Assembly (NCBI RefSeq): GCF_900142705.1
Contig: NZ_FRBV01000002.1
Location: 372,001-436,000, forward strand
Source: Nitrosospira sp. Nsp11
GTDB lineage: Bacteria > Pseudomonadota > Gammaproteobacteria > Burkholderiales > Nitrosomonadaceae
Length of the DNA: 64,000 nucleotides
Reading direction: 5' to 3'
This document shows positions 24,267-32,649 of the stretch, in pieces. Made by a program: the position numbers and the translations under genes. Each line of letters begins with the position of its first letter. Positions within the stretch are counted from its first letter, which is position 1. The notes beneath the pieces are model-generated. The model was not told the DNA's origin. It did not search any database and saw nothing but the letters and a program-made list of their open reading frames with translations.

Positions 24267-26870
24267 ATGCGTGGGCCCCGTATTCAAAAATCATCTGAAT
24301 CATCTGATTCCTTACCTTTGCCTTTAAACCGTTGCCTGGCAAAGTCACGAAAAACGGATGAAGGCGCCATATTACCCGGAAGGCTGGTGCTGAGCCATTG
24401 CAACATCGTGGGTGAAGTGGCGCGGGCGATGATGATGCGAATGCCGAATTGGTTGCGGGCGGAATTGTTTCCAGATGGCGCTGAATTGATCGCTGCTGCC
24501 CATGATATCGGAAAGGTCAGCCCGACTTTTCAGAAGAAAATTTATTCCGCGCTTTCTCGAAAAGATGATGCCGTGCTTTCATCGGTGAAGGCGCATAACG
24601 CTGAGGCCGAGAAATGCTGGGGAGGGCACGGCGGCGTCAGCCAAGCGACAGCGGAAGCTCGGAACGTTGGAAAATATATTCCGGAAATCCTGGGCCAGCA
24701 TCATGGATTTTCGCCAAATTTAGCTGCTTACCAAGCTGTCAGCGAAGTATTTGGCGGCGAGTCCTGGCAAGCGCAACGCATCGAATTGCTGGCGCAACTC
24801 AAACAGACACTGAATACCAATTTTCCTATCGTGAAGGATGCGTTGCAGGCGCGCGTGCTCGCCGGGCTCACCACGGTCTCCGACTGGATCGGATCAGGCT
24901 CGCTATTTGAAGACCCCGACGGCGATTGGCGGCTCAAAATCGAACAAGCATTGGATTCCGCCGGATTTATGCAGCCACAGCTGAAATCCGGTTCAAGTTT
25001 CCTCGAAGTATTCGGCTTTGCACCTAAAGCCGCTCAAATCAGGCTGATCGAGGCGGCGGATCAGCCTGGCGTGTATGTGCTCGAAGCCCCGATGGGATTG
25101 GGAAAAACCGAGGCTGCCCTGTATGCGGCTTATCAATTACTGCAAAAAAAACTGGCCACGGGCATTTATTTCGCGCTGCCTACCCAACTTACTTCGGACA
25201 AAATCCATGAGCGGGTCAATGCATTCCTGGGCCAAATTCTGGAGGACGACTCGCCTCATAAGCAGGCCTTGCTGGTCCACGGCAACGCATGGCTGAAGCA
25301 GTTCGAAATGGGCGAGGAGGGTAACCCCGGCGGCGCTTGGTTTGCGCAAGGAAAGCGTGGCATTCTGGCGCCATTTGCCGTGGGTACGGTTGACCAGGCC
25401 CTCATGGCGGTGATGAATGTCAAACACGGCTTTGTCCGCACCTTCGGCTTGGCAGGCAAAGTGGTGATACTGGATGAAGTGCATTCATACGACAGCTTTA
25501 CCGGCACGATTCTGGATGCGCTCGTTAGAGCGCTGCGCCAACTGGGATGCACCGTCATTATCCTGAGCGCCACGCTGACGCAGGAGCGCAGGGCCAAATT
25601 GCTGGGCATCGCGCCACAGGGTAATGCTTGCCCTCTGAGTCCTTACCCTTTGATTACCGCACAGCCTAAGGATGGTGGTTTCACAGAAATATCCGTGGAA
25701 CGAATTCCCGATATTTCAGTAACCATTGCTCATCGCTTCGAAACCGACGCTATTGATGAGGTTTTGCGTCGGGCTGAAGAAGGCCAGCAAGTACTGTGGA
25801 TAGAAAACACCGTAAAGGAGGCGCAGGATCTCTACCGGAAGCTCGCCGCACGCACCAGTGGAATGGAGGTGAAGTGCGGCCTGTTGCATTCGCGCTTTAC
25901 CAAAACCGATCGGGCCGCCAATGAAGATGCATGGGTTAACTGTTTTGGCAAAGGCGGTGCCGAGGCCCGCACACGGCAGGGGCGCATTCTCGTCGGCACG
26001 CAAGTGCTCGAACAATCTCTGGATATCGACGTCGATTTCCTGGTTACCCGTATCGCCCCTACCGACATGCTTCTGCAAAGGCTGGGGCGTTTATGGCGAC
26101 ACATGGAAACCCGGCGCCCATACGGCGCCCAGTGCGAGGCTTGGATACTCTCGCCCGATCTGGCAGAGGCAATCATATCCCCCGAACTGGCATTTGGCGC
26201 GACGTCGAAGATTTACGCACCATATGTGCTTTGCCGCAGCCTGGCAGTCTGGCAGGGCATTAATCAAGTTCGTTTGCCAAGCCAGATTCGCGAGCTGATC
26301 GAAGCGACCTATGCCGCGCAAGAGGAGGGCGAGCATATGGCCCGGCACCTGCACCAGGTGGAGGTCATGCGAGCCCGGCTTGAACGCCTGGCGTTGCATG
26401 GGCTATCGAAAGGCGGCACCACGCAGCCGGAAGAAAAAGCCCAAACGCGCCACAGCGACTTGGAATCCACTGAAGTGCTCCTGATTCGCACCTATCAGCA
26501 CGACCCGCTAACGAAAGGGACATGGGTTACCTTGCTGGATAACGAGAGGCTATGGGTCCCGCATAATGGACGTTCCCTCAAGCGCAAGCAATGGCACGAG
26601 ATCAGCGCAATGCTGATGCAAAACACATTGAAAGTCGCTGATTATCTCGCTCCGGACGTCGTTAATAAAACACGGATCAACTGGCTCGGCGATTATTTTT
26701 ACCTGGGGAGGCCCGAATATGAAGAAAGCGTCATGCTGCGCGTGGCACTGGTTGATGAAAGCGGAGCGGTCAAATCGCTCGACAACAGTTTGGCGAACAG
26801 CAGCTACCGTATCCACTATGACTCATTGATCGGCTATCAAACCATAAAAAAGGAAGGAGCAAAAATATGA
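24267..26870 (+). CDS. cas3: Type I-E CRISPR helicase-nuclease Cas3
   Basis: Cas3 degrades DNA that Cascade has bound. The HD nuclease domain is N-terminal: LSHCNIVGEV with His44 and AAAHDIGK with His79-Asp80. The SF2 helicase follows, with Walker A APMGLGKTE near 274 and a DEVH box (VVILDEVHSYD) at about 403-406. SATLTQER is motif III, and QVLEQSLDID...LGRLWRH covers the motif V/VI region. At 867 aa the length is normal for I-E. ATG 24267 leaves about 40 residues before the HD domain. Its stop overlaps cas8e as ATGA, so the operon is coupled. Confidence 0.95.
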   Translation: MRGPRIQKSSESSDSLPLPLNRCLAKSRKTDEGAILPGRLVLSHCNIVGEVARAMMMRMPNWLRAELFPDGAELIAAAHDIGKVSPTFQKKIYSALSRKDDAVLSSVKAHNAEAEKCWGGHGGVSQATAEARNVGKYIPEILGQHHGFSPNLAAYQAVSEVFGGESWQAQRIELLAQLKQTLNTNFPIVKDALQARVLAGLTTVSDWIGSGSLFEDPDGDWRLKIEQALDSAGFMQPQLKSGSSFLEVFGFAPKAAQIRLIEAADQPGVYVLEAPMGLGKTEAALYAAYQLLQKKLATGIYFALPTQLTSDKIHERVNAFLGQILEDDSPHKQALLVHGNAWLKQFEMGEEGNPGGAWFAQGKRGILAPFAVGTVDQALMAVMNVKHGFVRTFGLAGKVVILDEVHSYDSFTGTILDALVRALRQLGCTVIILSATLTQERRAKLLGIAPQGNACPLSPYPLITAQPKDGGFTEISVERIPDISVTIAHRFETDAIDEVLRRAEEGQQVLWIENTVKEAQDLYRKLAARTSGMEVKCGLLHSRFTKTDRAANEDAWVNCFGKGGAEARTRQGRILVGTQVLEQSLDIDVDFLVTRIAPTDMLLQRLGRLWRHMETRRPYGAQCEAWILSPDLAEAIISPELAFGATSKIYAPYVLCRSLAVWQGINQVRLPSQIRELIEATYAAQEEGEHMARHLHQVEVMRARLERLALHGLSKGGTTQPEEKAQTRHSDLESTEVLLIRTYQHDPLTKGTWVTLLDNERLWVPHNGRSLKRKQWHEISAMLMQNTLKVADYLAPDVVNKTRINWLGDYFYLGRPEYEESVMLRVALVDESGAVKSLDNSLANSSYRIHYDSLIGYQTIKKEGAKI

Positions 26871-28369
26871 CATCTGTAAGTCGGTTCAATCTCATTGATG
26901 AGCCGTGGATTCCCGTTGTGGACTCGGGACGAGTCAGCCTGAGGCAGTTGTTCAGCCATCCGGAATACCGCGCATTGGGCGGCAACCCGGTGCAGAAGAT
27001 CACCTTGACCAAACTTCTGCTGGCTATTGCCCAGGCTGCCTGTACGCCTGAAAACGATGACGATTGGGCGGATATCCAACCGACAGGGATGGCGAAGAGG
27101 TGTCTGGCATATCTCGACAAATGGCATGACCGGTTTTATCTTTACGGTGAAAAGCCATTTTTGCAGATGCCAAGGATCAAAGCTGCCGCCGTGCAGACTT
27201 TTGGCGCGGTACTGGCCGAGGTTTCTACCGGCAATGCAACCGTACTTATCCAATCCCAGATAGAAAAACGTCTGACTGATGCAGACAAGTCCTTGCTGAT
27301 TGTGCAACTGATGGGATTCGGCCTGGGCGGCAAGAAAACCGATAATTCAATCGTTCTCTCGCCTGGTTATCAAGGTAAATTTAATGACAAAGGCAAGCCT
27401 TCCACGGGCAAGCCCAGCGCATCGATTGGCTTCCTGGGGTTTCTGCATAATTTTTTGCAAGGAAAATCCCTGCTGGAAACATTATGGATCAATTTATTTA
27501 CCCGGCAGCAAATTTCCAATCTTGATATTTATCCGCAAGGAGTGGGTAGGGCGCCCTGGGAGCAGATGCCGGAAGGTGAAAATTGCCCGATCGCCAATGT
27601 AATGAAATCCAGTCTCATGGGGAGACTTGTCCCGCTTTCCCGTTTTTGTTTATTGATGGAAAGCGGCTTGCATTACTCTGAAGGCATTTCTCATCCAGGC
27701 CACAAGGACGGGGTTATTGACCCGAGCGTATCGGTCGATTTTTCCACTAAAGACCCAAAAGCGATCTGGGCTGATCCAGAAAAGCGCCCTTGGCGGTTAC
27801 TGACCGCATTGCTAAGCTTTTTTTCTCAAACCAATAACAGGAGCTTTGACTGTTACCAGCTCCGTTTGAGCATGAAGCGCGCCATTCCCCATATGCAAAC
27901 ACTTGGTGTCTGGTCGGGAGGCTTGCGCGTTAGTAGCAACGCGGGTGAGCAATATGTTTCGGGCACAGATGATTTTGTGGAATCGGTGATTGAGCTTGAA
28001 AGCATTGTCTTGGGCGAGCTGTGGTTCACCAATCTGCAACTGGAAATGGACGAGCTGAATGGACTCTCCAAAACTGTTTATGGCGCAACGCTGAATTATT
28101 TTAAAAGCCAGAATATGGAAGCCAAAGGGCAGAGTGCGCAAGCCGGCAATCTCTTCTGGCAACTGTGCGAGCGGCAGTTTCAGGATTTGGTGAATGCTTG
28201 CGGCGATGTGGATCAAGCCCGTGCCATGCGTCCTGTTTTCGCACGGTTCGTCCACAAGGCCTACGATACCCATTGCCCTGGTGATTCTGCCCGTCAGCTC
28301 GACGCCTGGGCGAAAAACCGCCCCAATTTAAGCAAATATCTTAAAAACCCGACCAAGGAAGCAGCATGA
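26867..28369 (+). CDS. cas8e: Cascade large subunit Cas8e (Cse1/CasA)
   Basis: It starts with the Cse1 hallmark FNLIDEPWIPVV and continues with SLRQLFSHPEYRALGGNPVQKI and a KPFLQMP motif. In I-E Cascade this subunit recognises the PAM, opens the target DNA and recruits Cas3. The 500 residues are the normal size, with the C-terminal four-helix bundle from about 370. It overlaps cas3 and cas11 at both ends (ATGA-type). Confidence 0.92.
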   Translation: MTSVSRFNLIDEPWIPVVDSGRVSLRQLFSHPEYRALGGNPVQKITLTKLLLAIAQAACTPENDDDWADIQPTGMAKRCLAYLDKWHDRFYLYGEKPFLQMPRIKAAAVQTFGAVLAEVSTGNATVLIQSQIEKRLTDADKSLLIVQLMGFGLGGKKTDNSIVLSPGYQGKFNDKGKPSTGKPSASIGFLGFLHNFLQGKSLLETLWINLFTRQQISNLDIYPQGVGRAPWEQMPEGENCPIANVMKSSLMGRLVPLSRFCLLMESGLHYSEGISHPGHKDGVIDPSVSVDFSTKDPKAIWADPEKRPWRLLTALLSFFSQTNNRSFDCYQLRLSMKRAIPHMQTLGVWSGGLRVSSNAGEQYVSGTDDFVESVIELESIVLGELWFTNLQLEMDELNGLSKTVYGATLNYFKSQNMEAKGQSAQAGNLFWQLCERQFQDLVNACGDVDQARAMRPVFARFVHKAYDTHCPGDSARQLDAWAKNRPNLSKYLKNPTKEAA

Positions 28370-28920
28370 GTATCGATACCCAAGGCCCCTTGCAAAAAAC
28401 GGTTCCGCCTCGCAATAAAAGTCTGGCGTTCGTGGATTACATTATTAGTCGATGCGAGGCCGACAACGGTTTGCGTGCCGCACTCAAGCGGGCCGACAAT
28501 CCCGCTACTGAATACCAGAGCTGGGAAGTGATGGCAGATTTTCGTATAAATCTGGAATACGAAAACCAGCGCTTGCCCCATGCAACCATTGCCGCCGCTG
28601 TTGCCCGGTCAAAAATCGAGCAAAACGGCACCGTCAAAATCGGCCAGGCCATTGCGCGCTGCTATGAGGACGGCAACGCCAGCGATCAGGCCAAAGCCAG
28701 GCTGCGCCGTCTATTGGCCTGCGATTCGGTCCCGGAGGCCTGCCGCATCCTGCGTCCATTGCTCAGCCTGATTGAATCAAGAAGCAATACCGCTCCTGAC
28801 TATGCCAGCCTTCTGAATGATTTGCTCTGGTTCGACCATGCTGATAGCCAGACACGCATCAAAGCGCGCTGGGCGCAGGATTTTTACGGCAAGCCGGCAG
28901 ACGGAGGCAAGGATGAGTGA
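28366..28920 (+). CDS. cas11: Cascade small subunit Cas11 (Cse2/CasB)
   Basis: A 184-residue, wholly helical protein in the position fixed for Cse2, between cas8e and the other Cascade genes. The LRRLLACDSVPEACRILRPLLSLI segment matches the family core. Two copies stabilise the displaced DNA strand in Cascade. The start overlaps cas8e (ATGA) and the end overlaps cas6e by eight bases. Confidence 0.9.
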   Translation: MSIDTQGPLQKTVPPRNKSLAFVDYIISRCEADNGLRAALKRADNPATEYQSWEVMADFRINLEYENQRLPHATIAAAVARSKIEQNGTVKIGQAIARCYEDGNASDQAKARLRRLLACDSVPEACRILRPLLSLIESRSNTAPDYASLLNDLLWFDHADSQTRIKARWAQDFYGKPADGGKDE

Positions 28921-29554
28921 AGACGCGGTGGCTTATGCGAGTGTGCTGCGCTTAAGTCGCGCCGACATGAACATCCTTGGCATCAAGGATGCTTATGCCT
29001 TACACAAGGTCGTGTATGGATTGTTTGAAGATATTCGTTCGGAGAACGAGAAGCAAGCCAGCACTCGCAGCGGCATCGTTTATGCGGACAAGGGCGGCGA
29101 TTTCAATATGCGGCAAATCCTGATGCTGTCCAATCGCAAACCGCACCAGACCCCGCAGTTTGGTGAAGTCCATACTCGAATCGTTCATTCGGATTTCCTG
29201 AAGCATGAACGTTATGCCTTCGAAGTCACGCTCAACCCCGGCAGGCGCGACAAGCAAACGGGCAAGGTCGTGCCCGTTCGAGGGCGCGAGGGCATAGAGC
29301 AGTGGTTCAAGGCGCATGCGCCGCAATCCTGGGGATTTGGGGTCAATCCCCAAAACCTGCAAACCGGGCAAATTAGCGTGCAAACTTTTGAGAAATCCGG
29401 CAGGGCGGTTACCCATAGCAGCGCCACACTCAAGGGCGAACTCACGGTCATCGACAAAGATCGTTTTACCCGGAGTTTCACCCAGGGCATAGGACGAGGG
29501 CGCGCGTTCGGCTTCGGGCTCTTGCAGATCGTTCCCTTGGCTGCAGCCATTTAA
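28913..29554 (+). CDS. cas6e: crRNA-processing endonuclease Cas6e (Cse3/CasE)
   Basis: I use ATG 28913 (MSEDAVAYASVLRLSRADM); a longer frame from 28817 lies inside cas11. The protein begins with a ferredoxin-like strand and has ALHKVVYGLF early (His about 31 is a catalytic candidate). It ends in the glycine-rich loop GIGRGRAFGFGLLQIVPL typical of Cas6. It cuts the pre-crRNA repeat hairpin. It precedes cas7e here, unlike the E. coli order. Confidence 0.9.
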   Translation: MSEDAVAYASVLRLSRADMNILGIKDAYALHKVVYGLFEDIRSENEKQASTRSGIVYADKGGDFNMRQILMLSNRKPHQTPQFGEVHTRIVHSDFLKHERYAFEVTLNPGRRDKQTGKVVPVRGREGIEQWFKAHAPQSWGFGVNPQNLQTGQISVQTFEKSGRAVTHSSATLKGELTVIDKDRFTRSFTQGIGRGRAFGFGLLQIVPLAAAI

Positions 29555-29603
29555 TTTCTAATTCATATCGATTCAATTCGTTCACTTAAAAGGCAATATC
29601 AAA

Positions 29604-30668
29604 ATGACCATCAATAACCCGCTCAAAAATATGCGCATCGAATTTCACATCCTGCAATCCTTTCCCGTTACCTGCCTCAACCGCGACGACGTGGGCGCAC
29701 CCAAAACGGCCATGATCGGCGGCGTGCAACGCGCCCGCGTCAGCTCGCAGGCGTGGAAGCGGCCGGTGCGCATGGCAATGCACGAATTTGGCGCGAAACT
29801 GGGGATTCGCACCAAGCATGTTGCCGACATCGTGGCGCAGGCCTGCACTGATTCAGGCGCGTCGGAGGAGCAGGCAAATGGTTGCGGTGAAATAATCGCC
29901 TCCTATTTGAGCAAAGACACTTTGCTGTTTTTTACCATGACTGAAGCCAGGGCTTTCGCCGAGTATGCGCAGGAACAGGGTTTCGATGCCAAAAAACTCA
30001 AGGATAAGGATGTGCATAAGATCGCTAAAAAGGCGTTGAATCCAGCTATTGATGGCATTGATATTGCACTTTTCGGTCGCATGGTTGCGCAAGCGGCTGA
30101 CCTGAATGTCGAGGCCGCCACATCGTTTTCCCATGCGATTTCCACGCATAAAGCCAGCAATGAAGTTGAATTTTTCACTGCCTTGGACGATCTCGCTACT
30201 GAACCGGGTTCGGCGCACATGGGCAGCCTGGAATTCAACTCTGCTACCTACTACCGTTATGTGAGCCTGGATCTGGGCCAGCTTTGGCAAACCTTGGCAG
30301 GGCAAGATCTCCCCGGCGCGGTCGAAAGCTTTACCAAGGCCCTGTTTGTTGCCGTGCCTGCCGCGCGGCAAACCACCCAATCGGGTGCATCGCCCTGGGA
30401 ATTCGCCAAGGTGCTGGTGCGCAGGGGCCAGCGCCTGCAAGTACCATTCGAAACGGCGATCAAAGCCAAAGATGGCGGCTTTCTCCAACCAAGCATTGAT
30501 GCCATGACGAGTTATTTGGCCAAACAGGAAAAACTGCACGGCAGTCTATTCGGCAAGCAGGCGGAGTATACCTACGGGCAAAATGACAGCTTCAATATCG
30601 ATGATTTGATTGCCGCGCTCAAACAGCATTCTGCAGGGAGCGTTGCCAGGGAAGAAGCAAATGCATAA
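29604..30668 (+). CDS. cas7e: Cascade backbone subunit Cas7e (Cse4/CasC)
   Basis: Six copies form the crRNA-binding spine of Cascade. The sequence has the family start (IEFHILQSFPVTCLNRDDVGAPKTAMIGG) and QRARVSSQAWKRPVR, which together mark Cas7e. 354 residues is normal. ATG 29604 is used; ATG 29631 (MRIEFHIL) is possible. A 49-base gap separates it from cas6e, the largest inside this operon. Confidence 0.93.
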   Translation: MTINNPLKNMRIEFHILQSFPVTCLNRDDVGAPKTAMIGGVQRARVSSQAWKRPVRMAMHEFGAKLGIRTKHVADIVAQACTDSGASEEQANGCGEIIASYLSKDTLLFFTMTEARAFAEYAQEQGFDAKKLKDKDVHKIAKKALNPAIDGIDIALFGRMVAQAADLNVEAATSFSHAISTHKASNEVEFFTALDDLATEPGSAHMGSLEFNSATYYRYVSLDLGQLWQTLAGQDLPGAVESFTKALFVAVPAARQTTQSGASPWEFAKVLVRRGQRLQVPFETAIKAKDGGFLQPSIDAMTSYLAKQEKLHGSLFGKQAEYTYGQNDSFNIDDLIAALKQHSAGSVAREEANA

Positions 30669-31392
30669 CCCTTATTTATTGTTGTGGCTGGAAGCGCCGT
30701 TGCAGTCCTGGGGTTTCGACTCAAAATTCGGGCGGCGCGATACCCTGGCTTTCCCGACCAAGTCGGGACTGCTGGGCCTGGTATGCGCCGCGCTCGGTGC
30801 GGGCGGCGAACAAAAAGCGCTTTTGGCCGAGTTTGCCGCGCTCGGTCAAACCGTGGTTTCTTTTGCACGCTGTAAACAGGCAGTGGGTGGGGTTACCAAA
30901 CAAGACCGGGAACCCTTGTTACGGGATTTCCACATGGTCGGAAGTGATTATGACGACCAGAACCCATGGGCCAATTTGCTTATCCCCAAAACCAGAGAAG
31001 GCAAGAAGGCGGTGGGCGGTGGCACCAAAATGACCTACCGATACTATTTACAGGACGCCGGCTTTGCAGTGGTGTTGGAAGTGCCCGTTGATAAAGCCGA
31101 AACCATTGCACAAGCCCTGCAAAATCCCGCTTGGGATATTTATCTCGGACGCAAGAGCTGCGTCCCGACCGACTTCATTTATCGCGGAACCTTCGACAGC
31201 GAAGCCGCAGCCCTGGAAAAGGCGCACTCCATTGCCTGGCAAAAAAACCGTATCGAGGATTTTCGGGTACTGCACGGCGCATCCGATGAAGGTGACGCGG
31301 ATGAGGTTTTCACCATCAATGATGTTCCCTTGCAGTTCGGTGACGACAAACGCTACGGCGACCGCCAAGTGAGCGTGATTAATGCCGGATGA
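30661..31392 (+). CDS. cas5e: Cascade subunit Cas5e (CasD)
   Basis: The start is ATG 30661, overlapping cas7e by eight bases. The N-terminus LLLWLEAPLQSWGFDSKFGRRDT..PTKSGLLGLV is the Cas5e signature. KMTYRYYLQDAGFAVVL and YLGRKSCVPT follow in the expected order. It caps the crRNA 5' handle. 243 residues is typical. Confidence 0.93.
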   Translation: MHNPYLLLWLEAPLQSWGFDSKFGRRDTLAFPTKSGLLGLVCAALGAGGEQKALLAEFAALGQTVVSFARCKQAVGGVTKQDREPLLRDFHMVGSDYDDQNPWANLLIPKTREGKKAVGGGTKMTYRYYLQDAGFAVVLEVPVDKAETIAQALQNPAWDIYLGRKSCVPTDFIYRGTFDSEAAALEKAHSIAWQKNRIEDFRVLHGASDEGDADEVFTINDVPLQFGDDKRYGDRQVSVINAG

Positions 31393-32281
31393 AAGCACGC
31401 CATCGAAGTCATCATCCAATCGCCTCCTCATCAAGGTAACCCGCGAAAGCCTGCCGCAGGTCAAAGACAAATATCCATTTATCTATCTGGAGCGGGGGCG
31501 ACTGGAAATCGATGACTCCAGTGTCAAATGGATAGACTGCGAAGCCAATGTCGTACGTTTGCCGATCGCCACACTCAACTGTCTATTATTGGGTCCCGGC
31601 ACCAGCATTACCCACGAAGCGGTAAAAGTTATCGCGCAATCCAATTGTGGCGTGTGCTGGGTAGGAGAGGACAGCCTCCTCTTTTATGCCAGCGGACAAG
31701 CCCCGGCCGCCGATACACGCAATATGCGCACGCAACTCAAACTTTCCGCCGACCCGAAAAAATCGGTGGAAGTCGCGCGACGCATGTTCGCCCGGCGTTT
31801 TTCAGAGGCGGATTTGACCGGAAAATCCCTGCAGGAAATGATGGGAATGGAAGGCTATCGCGTGCGCGCGTTATATGAGCAAAACGGGCAGAAGTACGGC
31901 GTGGGCTGGAAAGGGCGCAGCTTTACCCCAGGTAAATTCGAAATGGGCGACATTACCAACCAGGTGCTCACTGCCAGCAATGCCGCACTTTACGGAATAT
32001 TAAGCTCAGCCGTGCATAGCATGGGCTACTCACCACATATCGGCTTTATTCATTCCGGCAGTCCCTTGCCATTTGTTTATGACCTGGCCGATTTATATAA
32101 GGAGCATCTTTGTATCGATTTGGCTTTTTCACTCACGCTCGAGATGGCTGGACGATACAACAAGCACACGGTATCCGCCGCTTTTCGCCAGCGTGTCATT
32201 GAAACAGATTTGTTGAGCAAAATAGGCCACGACATCGAGACTATGTTAGGAGTGAAAAATGCTCGTAGTGATCGCCAATGA
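31382..32281 (+). CDS. cas1: CRISPR integrase Cas1 (type I-E)
   Basis: Cas1 with Cas2 inserts new spacers. Metal-binding residues are visible: Glu157 in GMEGYRVRALY, His224 in FIHSGSPLPFVYD and Asp237 in DLADLYK, the same spacing as E. coli Cas1 Glu141/His208/Asp221. The N-terminal beta domain includes YLERGRLEIDD. At 299 residues it is near normal. It overlaps cas5e by 11 bases and cas2 by 23 bases. Confidence 0.94.
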   Translation: MPDESTPSKSSSNRLLIKVTRESLPQVKDKYPFIYLERGRLEIDDSSVKWIDCEANVVRLPIATLNCLLLGPGTSITHEAVKVIAQSNCGVCWVGEDSLLFYASGQAPAADTRNMRTQLKLSADPKKSVEVARRMFARRFSEADLTGKSLQEMMGMEGYRVRALYEQNGQKYGVGWKGRSFTPGKFEMGDITNQVLTASNAALYGILSSAVHSMGYSPHIGFIHSGSPLPFVYDLADLYKEHLCIDLAFSLTLEMAGRYNKHTVSAAFRQRVIETDLLSKIGHDIETMLGVKNARSDRQ

Positions 32282-32558
32282 TTTACCGCCCGCCGTGCGT
32301 GGGCGGATGAAACTCTGGTTTATTGAACCACGCCCCAATGTATTCGTTTCCGGCGTCAAAGACGCCGTTGCCAGAAAAGTTGTGGACTATTTGTACGACC
32401 ATTGCCCTCGTGAAAGCGGCTTAATGGTTTTTCGCCGTATTCCGGAAACCCCGGGCTATGAAATTCGTGGCATCGGTGATACCAAGCGCGATCTCATCGA
32501 GATCTCCGGTTTGCAATTGGTGATCGAGAAACAAATACTCTCCGGGCCAGCGAGCTAA
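32259..32558 (+). CDS. cas2: CRISPR adaptation protein Cas2 (type I-E)
   Basis: It starts MLVVIANDLPPAVRGRMKLWFIEPRPNVFVSG, the I-E Cas2 signature, and is 99 residues long. It forms the dimer that holds the prespacer between Cas1 dimers. It is the last cas gene; the leader-like stretch and one CRISPR repeat follow. Confidence 0.93.
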   Translation: MLVVIANDLPPAVRGRMKLWFIEPRPNVFVSGVKDAVARKVVDYLYDHCPRESGLMVFRRIPETPGYEIRGIGDTKRDLIEISGLQLVIEKQILSGPAS

Positions 32559-32649
32559 ATTATTAAGTTTGCATAAGAGCTGTTTTAGGAGGCTCGATAC
32601 AAAACACAAGTGGTACTGTTTTAGTAACGCTCATTAACAATTTGTAGGT
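32559..32649 (+). promoter_or_regulatory. Leader-like AT-rich stretch after cas2
   Basis: About 90 bases of AT-rich sequence separate cas2 from the single CRISPR repeat. Position and composition fit an I-E leader, where Cas1-Cas2 would insert spacers and the array would be transcribed. No IHF site was assigned with confidence. Confidence 0.5.

Noticed and set aside
29853-30539. 228-codon minus-strand frame
   Set aside because: It is antisense to cas7e.
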